Both the position numbers and the translations under genes were made by a program. 64,000 nucleotides of DNA from Cladocopium goreaui (lineage: Eukaryota; Sar; Dinophyceae; Suessiales; Symbiodiniaceae). Every line of letters starts with the position of its first letter. Position 1 is the first letter of the stretch. Below are positions 46,970-55,589 of this stretch, in pieces. The stretch spans positions 62,501 to 126,500 of the forward strand of contig CAMXCT020001704.1 of assembly GCA_947184155.2 (NCBI GenBank). The letters run 5' to 3'. The notes under the pieces were generated by a model. That model saw only the letters and a list, made by a program, of their open reading frames with translations. It was not told the origin of the DNA and ran no database searches.

Positions 46970-47310
46970 AGGTCACCTGTCAATAAAACGGGTTCAACAA
47001 TAACTAAGTACCTGATTGATGTCAAACTCGCCACTTCGCTGTAGCCCCATTCAACATCACTCAACTCACCTTTCAAGGAATTTGGCACAAAAAATAAAAA
47101 ATGAGTTTCGCTGTAGTGAAAACACAACCGACATGAAAAACATGCATTTCGCTGTAGCCCCGTTCAACATCAATCAACTCACCTGTCAAGAAAACAGAGT
47201 CAACAAAAAAGTAGTTCTTTGATACAAATATTGCAATTTCGCTGTAGCGAAAACACGATCGACATTTAAACACATGCATTTCGCTGTAGCCCCGTTCGAC
47301 ATGCACGAAA
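46970..47310. repeat. Diverged tandem repeat TTTCGCTGTAGCCCCGTTCA
   Basis: Units contain TTTCGCTGTAG(C/T)(C/G)(C/A) followed by CGTTCAACATCAATCAACTC, CACCTGTCAAGAAAACAG, and an alternate half TTTCGCTGTAG(C/T)GAAAACAC. Copies lie at about 46,975, 47,034, 47,107/47,150 and 47,240/47,278. Confidence 0.75.
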
Positions 47311-47399
47311 CTGTGTGCCAATGAATTTTTGTTCAATTTTACAAAACAAACTTGGAATACCATAACAGTGTCAGATAAAAAATCCACAAAACACCGCAA

Positions 47400-47980
47400 A
47401 AACCATGCGTCGTGACGCACTACTGGACCGTTGTTTTCCCCTTGTAGCTCCTGGTAAAGGTCTTGGTGCAAGCGTAAGCAAATTGAGCGGATCGATCTAC
47501 TCTCTCTGCCATGGCGCAACTGCTCTGCCATTCTACGAAGGTTTGTTTTTTCTACTAAGGGAAATCTACAATGGCTGCTCTTTGTGAAATGGTGATGTCC
47601 AAGGACGACTCTGCTTACCGTCATGGTGCCTCCTTTTGTGGATCAACCATTTGCCTATTCATGGCCTTTTCAATACCGCAAATACGATGGACGCTCCCTT
47701 CATGTCGTTTTCGGGCTTCTGCTGCTAATTCTGCTGGAGATCTCCCTCATCCTGGGTTAGGGGCACCCAGACTGCATGTCTCTCATACTTGGATTCCTCC
47801 TATTTTCGCAGTGATGGCACGTTTTTCTCTTTTTCGCTCAACTCACAGCCATTGCTGGGAGCACTTTGCCGAAGATCTGTTTGCGCACCCCTTCCGAATC
47901 GACACTCACGTGTGGGGGCCGCCAGTGGCTGACCGGGAGACCGCGGCAATCACTGTGCGGATGATGGCTCTTGATTAAGC
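47400..47980 (+). other. Coding-like but unassigned stretch
   Basis: Two partly overlapping + frames look better than background: about 47,622-47,759 (QPFAYSWPFQYRKYDGR followed by a Leu-rich membrane-like segment and TAG) and about 47,820-47,977 (FAEDLFAHPFRIDTHVWGPP, then TAA). No family recognised. They may be exons of an unknown gene. Confidence 0.25.
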
Positions 47981-48379
47981 CGGCATTTACCTCCTCCATG
48001 ACATGCAAGCGGTCACGAACCCCACAGTGCGGCGGAGGGCAACCTTCTTCAAATCAAGCAGTTGGCCTTTCAATTTTGTAGACCTCTTTTTGGCAGCACC
48101 TTGAATTTAACCCTAACAGGGTGTTGTCCCCTTCCGACAAGGGTGCAAGTTAGTGCATGATCCGTTTTCGTTTATTAGGGCAGATTTTCCTTCCAGCATT
48201 TTGAGCCCTCTTGGCATGCACTGCTGAAGTGTAGTCCAGAGGCTTTGTAGCCGACGGCATTTCGCTGGTCAAAAAAGCTCCTGGCAAGCGTTTCTCTAGT
48301 GAAATGGCCAGTAACTTGGGAGGTTCTTGGGTTCCCCCGTTTTAAGAACTTTCCATGCAGATTTAAAGATCATAAAGAC

Positions 48380-48725
48380 TACTTGCTAAGGATGTGGTGA
48401 AGGAGAACGGCATGATGGTGAAAGAGTCTTTGGGAGATCTCAAGCGCCTCCAGGTCAACGGCCTGGAAATTGCCAATGCAACTCAGGAACAGAGTTGCCG
48501 CTCGCAGACCCACCCGCAATCCGCAATCCCTTCTAATAGCAAATGCCTTCCAGACAAAACCTTGATGTAGTCTTGGATCTATTCACCCATAGCGGTCATT
48601 TCTTGGAGGTAGATGTCTTGGGGATGGCATCAATACTTCAACGACTGACTATGCGGTATTGCAGGACACAGCTCAGCAGAACCTCCATCGCGCCGGAGAA
48701 ATTCGCAACGCTGTGGAAGGAATTT
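48380..48725 (+). CDS. Coiled-coil exon candidates
   Basis: 48,388-48,515 (KENGMMVKESLGDLKRLQVN, then GLEIANATQEQS) and 48,660-48,722 (DTAQQNLHRAGEIRNAVEG) have helix-forming composition and C/G-ending codons. They may be the last exons of the coiled-coil gene series that begins near 36 kb. Confidence 0.35.
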
Positions 48726-49055
48726 CATCACAGACACTTGGATTCAACATATTAACGCAGAAGTCACCATTTTGTGACGGTCAAAGGTCGGAAGTCAGAA
48801 GTCATTGCATTTGAGTTTAATATGAAAATTATGGGAAACGCATGGAACCCCCCTATTGAGATTGCTGTTCGGGCCTATCCCCCATTGTAGACACACCCAT
48901 TGGATACAGCCGAGATTATGGATACAACATGAACGGAGAGTAATTATTGGGCTAATCCTCCAGTCGGGTTGTTTGAAATTTAAGGGAAAACCCAGCAAAT
49001 CCAACGACTATCATGATTTGTCATAATTTTCCACATCAAAATTGCCATGAATTGG

Positions 49056-49190
49056 GAGAGAGAAAGGGAGAGAAAGGGAGAGAAAAGGAGAGAAAGGGAG
49101 AGAAAGGGAGAGAAAGGGAGAGAAAGGGAGAGAAAGGGAGAGAAAGGGAGAGAAAGGGAGAGAAAGAGAGAATTAGAGAGAGAGGGAGAA
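49056..49190. repeat. GAGAAAGG purine tract
   Basis: About 13 units of GGGAGAGAAA, all-purine on the + strand for roughly 130 bp. Such a homopurine tract can adopt triplex (H-DNA) structure. Frames through it are repeat read-through. Confidence 0.93.
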
Positions 49191-49199
49191 CATAGCATG

Positions 49200-50564
49200 A
49201 ACTATCGCATTTTCAGACACATCCAACATCACATTGTAGTTGGTTAATCCCATTACATATCTATTCCCATTCAATCCGCAATGGTGGGGAAATCCCACAC
49301 TTGAGGCTCTCTGACGCGCCCTCGCGCTCCGCTTTGACCTATGGAGACCGTATCGGAGATCGTAGCCCTGCGAACAGCTACCGTGGTTGCTTGGCTAGGG
49401 CTACCACAATAGCTGGATGGTTTCATGGAAAATCCTAGTTAAAAATGGGATGATGCAGGGGTTACCCCTATTTTAGAAACCCTCTATATTTTGTGAATGT
49501 TAGTAAACCAATAGCGCCCACCATCCTGATTTTTACCATAAATGGGTGGTATAAATCATCAACTTATGGGTGGTTTATGATTGCTTTACTAAGATCATAA
49601 AGTTCATTGGCAATCATGACGTATGACGGGTATGGCCCATTTCTGGACGAACCCTTATCATATTGTTGATGATATATAATGTAGAGGTGTACACATTATC
49701 AGAAAGGTTATATATATCCCCATGCCATGGCAGGTTTCCCACATAAAACCGTATGATACCCAGAATAATATCAAGCCTGAATTTCTATTTTCCCCTGGGC
49801 TGATGGTACCCTTTTGGTAGCAGATTGTGATGAAGTATCACTATTTGAGGTATGAACGTGCATTGACACACACACATATATATATATAATTATATATATA
49901 TATGTATATCCATATATCTGTTCCAAACATATATATATATGTTATATGTATAATATTAAGTAATTAGTTAATTAATTAACTAGTTAATTAATTAATTATT
50001 TAATGCATGGATACGACATCAGTGAAATTAACATCAAATCGAAAATCACAAGATATTGATATATGGGTGCTGGCTGTATCAACATCGATGCAGGCATTCT
50101 TCATATCCCCCAAAAATGGAGCTTTACTAAGCCCTGACAGGTGAGGAGCGTGAACGACCAGCAACGGCAGGCCTGGAGGGCAACCATTCACAAAGGAACC
50201 CCCCATGGATTTTACATTATTAACCATTATTAACCATTATTAACCAGGTATATTAACCACATATTATTAGGGCCCAACCACCAAGCGTTGGAATAATCTG
50301 AAACCTTCGGCCAGAATCTCAAGATCTAACCATTCTGATGGGCATTTTTTTGCGAATCACCGTCTTCACCGTCATGGCAAATCTTGATGAATGGCCATTT
50401 GCTTTCAGCTGACATGGGATGCAGGGTTTGCAGATAAGGGAGGGCTTTCAACAAGCACTCGGTGGTCATTTAGAGCAGTGAGGTGGAATTTTCATGATAT
50501 TTCATGTTTTGGTGGTTCTTGAAATTGATCCCTCTGCAATGGGCTGATGTTTGGGATCTGATAT
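49200..50564. other. Spacer upstream of the retrotransposon
   Basis: AT-rich sequence with a TA/TTAA tract at 49,870-49,990. A short coding-like stretch at about 49,318-49,400 cannot be assigned. Nothing else is supported. Confidence 0.5.
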
Positions 50565-50647
50565 CAACATATATATATATATGTAATATATATATATATA
50601 TGTAGTATATATATATATGTATACGTGTATAATATATATATATATAT
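50565..50647. repeat. AT microsatellite at the 5' edge of the retrotransposon
   Basis: Four (AT)n runs separated by GTAATAT, GTAGTAT and GTATACGTGTATAAT. The LTR starts directly after it, so the element lies at or in the tract. Confidence 0.9.
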
Positions 50648-50861
50648 TGCGGTTACATTACAAATTTGTGACCCTGTCGCACTCAGGTTTTGCAAAGCTT
50701 TGCCTGGCCAATGCGTTGGCTCAAGGCGACTCAAACTGAGATTGCCAAGGAAAACAACGAGGTGTCATTGGGACGCGACTTTAGTTGTTGGAGCCCATAA
50801 CATTGGGACGCAACTTTAGTTGTTGGAACCCATATCCACCTGGTTTGTAGCCTCCCGTAGG
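50648..50861 (+). repeat. 5' LTR
   Basis: Begins TGCGGTTACATTACAAATTT and ends GTAGCCTCCCGTAGG. The expected terminal CA is not present. It contains a 35-bp tandem duplication (50,766-50,800 and 50,801-50,835; unit starts CATTGGGACGC) with three differences. By eye it is identical to 61,381-61,594. Confidence 0.95.
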
Positions 50862-50873
50862 TTATGAGCCCAA
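50862..50873 (+). promoter_or_regulatory. Primer-binding site, probably for a half-tRNA-Met
   Basis: TTATGAGCCCAA starts at the first base after the LTR. Its complement TTGGGCTCATAA resembles the anticodon arm of a Met tRNA (CAU anticodon), not a tRNA 3' end. Drosophila copia uses the same internal position of initiator tRNA-Met, cleaved in the anticodon loop. Confidence 0.65.
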
Positions 50874-50886
50874 ACTGAGCTCTGCA

Positions 50887-51249
50887 ATGGAGCGTCGTCG
50901 ACGGTCATCTTCGAGGGCAAGGGACGCTGATGAGTTCCTAGCTACGGAGAACGAAACATCGGATGAAAGGTTGGATCGGTTGATCCAGGAGGAAGGAAGA
51001 GGAGAACCAGCTGTGAGGTCGGTGAGGATCTCTGCGAGGGCTGATGCTCCACCTGCTCGAGGCGAAGGTCAACCAACTGGAGATGAAACCCAAGAGACCG
51101 GAGCTGTAGTGCCAGCAGAGGGTACTGTGGCGATGGATGAGGGGAATCGAAGGTTGATGGAAGGCCTGTCGCCTGAGCAACAAGGCGTTCTAGCGAGGGC
51201 TGCTGAGGCTCTACGCGCTGGACAAGCCCTACAAATAGCGGATGGGTGA
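50887..51249 (+). CDS. gag: Gag N-terminal open frame
   Basis: 120 codons starting 26 bp after the 5' LTR: MERRRRSSSRARDADEFL, then acidic/Arg-rich sequence and an Ala-rich helix (GVLARAAEALRAGQALQIA) before TGA 51,247. It is the first ATG frame of the element and probably the N-terminus of Gag. The next frame (-1) is open from about 51,205 and overlaps it by about 45 bases. No classical slippery heptamer is seen in the overlap. Either a frameshift joins them or this is a lesion. Confidence 0.7.
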   Translation: MERRRRSSSRARDADEFLATENETSDERLDRLIQEEGRGEPAVRSVRISARADAPPARGEGQPTGDETQETGAVVPAEGTVAMDEGNRRLMEGLSPEQQGVLARAAEALRAGQALQIADG

Positions 51250-54200
51250 GGCGACCTGAGTTCTTGCCGCCGCCGCTGCAACTTGGTGATGTATCTGTAC
51301 TAGCGGGACATCAAGATGGAGCCGGAACTGCTCGAGCACCTGGTGGGGGTCAACTTGATTGTCGGCCTGGGGTACAAGGTGAGGGAGGTGGTGAACGAGA
51401 CGATCAAAGAACCGGAGGATATGGTGGAAGCCTGTTGGGCCCTTTAGCTCTACCTCCTGCAGATCTTGTTCTACGACCTCTTGATCTACCACCTCAAGGT
51501 CAACCAGTCGCTCTTCAACCACCCGGGGGACATCGTCAACGTTCTGAACTTGCTCTACAAGATCCTGGTGCACAACGAGTAGAAGGACCGGAGGGTTTGA
51601 TCACACCACCACGTCCACCAGAAACCAATGTGTTTTGGAGTGAAAAGGTAAGGCGTGAGGTTGAAGGTGGGGTTCAAACTGGTCAAAATGGGGCTGGTCA
51701 GCCAGCTCAACCGTCTGAAACAGCTCGACCGTCTGAAGCAGCTCAACGTGCTGGAGGGTTACCACATCAACATGGAGCTGGTCCTGGTGAAGGAGCACGA
51801 GCTTCTGTGGTGTTGCCGGATGGGTTGACTCATCGAGATCTCTTGGAACTGGAAGCCCTGCAGGCCCAGGCGTTGAAAAATGTTGAAAACCAAATCCAAC
51901 AAGAAATAGCTAGGCGTAAGGCGGCGGCTGGGGGTAGTGGTTCGTATGGGACACCTCAAGGGGGGAGTAGGAATGATGAGGGGATGCAACAGCCCAATAT
52001 CCCTACTCCACCAGGGTTACCTCAAACCACCTCAGTTTTGGGAAATCCCCCAACGGCTAGCGTGAAGAACGTTTTGGGGTTTGGACACACGCCATTCAAT
52101 CCACCTGCGATCCATGGTGACATGGGAATGCCAGTTGGTGCAGGAAGCTTGTCGTCAGGGTTGAGGGTTGATGGAGCTCAGCACCCTCCGGGGACCGCTG
52201 CGGCTCAAGTTGGGGAGTCGTTTGCAGAAAGCCTGAGGGTTTTGGAACTGCCTCGCTTGAGTGAAAACACAACAGCGTTGTCTCTAGGGGATTGGTTGGC
52301 TGTAATCGACCCAATCATGTCTGACCTTAGCTCCACTTCAGGAGTTTGGTGGCAGTTGATTGTAGGTGCTGCTCAGGATGGGTACCGCCAATGGATCTTG
52401 TCAGGACCTTTGGACCGACTGAGGTTACGTCCACCGGTGCCTGCCGAAGCATCCAAGTGGCCACGCACTGAACAGCGAGCTGTGACCATGCTTCTAGCTT
52501 GTCTTCCCGAAGGAGTTCGACGTGATCTCATTGCTTCTCGGCGATTGTCAACGGTCGAGATCATCTACAAGCTGCTGATCACGTACCAGCCTGGAGGTCC
52601 ACAGGAGCGGACCGTGCTCTTGAAGGACATCACTGAGGATCGTCTTGGAAACAACCCGTCAGTGCAGGAGGTTCTCAACACCTTGAGGATGTGGAGAAGA
52701 AATGTCAACAGGGCGAACGAGCTCAAGGTCACCTTGCCTGATACTTTGGTGATTGTGGGCGTGCTGACCAAGTGGGCAGAGCACATCAGTCGACTCGGTG
52801 GGGCTCAAACTGCGTTTCGAGTGGCCACGCTACGTCAAGACCTCAAGTTGGACAACCGTCCGGATGCTGACCAGGTGATGTACTTTGCGGAGGCCCTTCA
52901 AGCTGAGATTGAGCAGGTTGCTTTGTCCCGGCCTTCAACGACCTTGTCATCAACGTCTTCAAGCTCTGACGTGAAGAAGAAGGAGGTTCCCAAGACTGCA
53001 TCGCTCAGGACTGGTGGGGATAGCTCCGCTACCACAGGTGCTACTGGCGAAAAACCAAAATGTAAGTTTTGGGGTAGCTCAGTTGGTTGTAAAAGGGGAG
53101 ATAAATGTGCATATCAACATTCATGGGAAGGAATCCAACGTAGTGGAAGATGTTACTTTTGTTCGGGGGAGGGTCACATGAAGCCCAATTGCCCTTACAA
53201 AACTCAAGAAAGGGATGGTGATCAGAAAGGAAAGATCTCAAAGGTCAATGCTGGCACAACGAAGGTTGCCCCTGGAGGAAAGAAACAGACCTCAGGAAAG
53301 GATGCCCAGGTTGTGCAGCCAACGTCCTCATCCTCTACCGGATCCACGGAGGAGAAGCCGGTGTCCAAGGGTGTGGAGGAGATCCCAGTGGTCCCATCAA
53401 CTCCGGTCATCGATGTGACGAGCCTGATGAAGTCGCTTCAGAGCCTGAAGGCTGTGCAGCTTCGATTCTTGGATGCTGGTGGTTCGAACGAGCCCCCACT
53501 GGACTGCAAGGTTGCCCTCCTTGATGGAGGGGCAACACATGCTCTACGTCAAGGTTCAGCAGCGGAGCTACGTGATGCTCAGCCAGTATCTGTAGAACTT
53601 GCACATGGCCGAACTACGCTGTATCGTCATGATGGATGCAGCACCCTGCTCTCCAAGGAACCCATCGAGGTGATCTTACCCATGCGCCTCTTGGTCGAGA
53701 ACGGCTACCAGGGGAAGTGGTCGTCAAATGAGTGTGTGATCGCTCACCCTGTCAAGGGAAACCTTCAGTGCTGGCGTCGTCAAGGATGCCCAGTCATGAG
53801 AGAAGATGAAGCTCTACTGCTTCTCGAGGAGCTGGAGAAGGCCGAGACTGAAAATGGGTTGGGGGTAGAAAAAGATGTGGAAGAATGGTGGCGGAAGTAC
53901 TTTCCGCAGATCCCTGATGAAGTTCTCCAGAGAATGAAGGGTCAAGGGAGACACTGGTCAGAATGCAGTGGTCCAACCCTACCATGGAATAGAAGGAGAC
54001 GTCGACAGATCGAGGCCTCAAAGGGGGTGATCCTACATCTGTTTTCAGGTGGTGCGGTGATGTCCAAAAAATGGGAGGAGTTGCGGAAGAATGGCTACGA
54101 AGTCATCACGCTCGACATTTCCACCAATGCCGCGGAGAACCTTCACAATGCCACGATCTGGTCCTATTTGTGGGACCTGGCATCCCGCAACAAGTTGCTT

Positions 54201-55589
54201 GCCATTTTGGGTGGACCTCCTTGCAGAAGTTTTTCTCGTCTTCGTCATCAACGACCAGGACCTCGACCACTACGTGCTAGAGGTCCACAACGCTGGTCAC
54301 TGCCAGATCTGAACCAATGGGAACTTCAGACTGTCACGGATGACAGCGCGCTGATACTCAAGATGCTTGGCTTGTTTGACCGAGCAGTGGAAGTGGCCCA
54401 ACCGCATGAAGAACGTGCTTTCTTGATGGAGCACCCTGCTGACCCTCAGGATTATCTTGGCGATGATGCCTCGATGACGCCGTCAGTATGGGAATGGGAA
54501 GAGATTCGGGAGTTTGCCCGTCGACACCAATTGAACGTGGTGAAGTTTGATCAGGGCCGAACAGGCCACTCACGCCGAAAGCCAACGACACTGATGACAT
54601 CTCTTCATGCTCTCAACGAGCTGGACGGTCTATCTGGAGGGGGACATGAATCTCTACAACCGGATCTTCCTGACCGTCTTCGTCAGACTGCTACCTGGGC
54701 CGAATGGTCCCCGGGCTTAGTTCAAGTCATCAAGCTGGCTCTTCGAGGATTCTTGGAAAAAATAGACCAGGAAGCTCAAGTGAAAAAGATGAGCCTGGAC
54801 GACTGGCGTCAACATGTGCGGCAGAACCATGTGCCTTTCAGGCGAGATTGTCGAGTCTGCGTCGAAGAAATGGGTCAAGATGTTCCTCACCGTCGCAGAA
54901 AACACCGTGGAGCTGGCGATGCTGTCTATGTCTTGGCCGTGGACGTCGCAGGCCCCTTTGTCAAGGGATGGGACTATGGTATGGCTAAAGAGGCCAAGTA
55001 TGCACTGGTTGCTACGATACCTGTGCCGGTTGGATCGCGATTGGCAGATCCAAAAACTTCGCCCTGTAGCGAGACTGAGGCTGTTGATGATGGCCTACAT
55101 CCTGAAGATTGTCAACATGATGGAGGTGCTGGCGACCATGATGGAGCTCTACCTCTACCATCAGATCCTCTTCAACCTCTTCCTGAACTTCGTGAACGCG
55201 ATGGTCCAGATCCTCAACATGAAGGAGATGCTGTCGATGCTTCTGGTCATGGCCGCGATCAAGCAGTCATGGACCGTTTGAATGAAGAGTGGAAAAGACA
55301 GAGGGACATCGCCACCAACCCCATCGACATCCAGAATATCACAGTGGTTGAACCACTTTCGTCACGGGCTACGAGGGATGTGTTAGAAGCTTTGCATCGG
55401 GTCTACGCTCGTTATCGGAGCCTGGGGATCCCGATATATCGACTTCACTCGGATCGTGCCAAAGAACTGATCAGTGCACCAGTTCGTCAATGGGCCGCTC
55501 AGAAGGGCCTTTGGCAAACGTCAACGTCTGGGGACGACCCACCCTCCAACGGCCGTATTGAGGCTGAGATTCATCAATGGAAGCGTTGA
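51205..55589 (+). CDS. gag-pol: Gag-protease-methyltransferase-like-integrase polyprotein
   Basis: Open from about 51,205 (no ATG at its head; residues counted here from 51,246), about 1,447 codons. A Pro/Gly/Gln-rich linker is followed by a helical Gag body (about residues 200-580), then two zinc motifs near 605-645: C-x8-C-x5-C-x3-H and the CCHC knuckle CYFCSGEGHMKPNC. The protease active site is near residue 756 (ALLDGGATHAL, where DTG/DSG would be usual). The methyltransferase-like domain spans about 925-1,120: HLFSGG, GGPPCRSFS, EHP and GRTGHSRRKPT. Integrase follows: HHCC finger (HVRQNHVPFRRDCRVC), first Asp in DVAGPF, second in HSDRAKE, Glu in NGRIEAEI. The frame ends at TGA 55,587-55,589, inside the integrase C-terminal region. 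Integrase-like residues continue in the same frame after the stop. Confidence 0.88.
54020..54610 (+). other. Cytosine-methyltransferase-like domain inside the polyprotein
   Basis: By order and spacing this resembles a C5 DNA methyltransferase: motif I HLFSGG (about 54,033), motif IV GGPPCRSFS with the catalytic-type Pro-Cys (about 54,208-54,237), a motif VI-like MEHP (about 54,427), and a motif VIII/IX-like RTGHSRRKPT (about 54,558). It is only about 200 residues and I see no target-recognition domain. It sits between protease and integrase. Methyltransferase capture by dinoflagellate retrotransposons is known. Whether this short form is active cannot be told from sequence. Confidence 0.7.
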
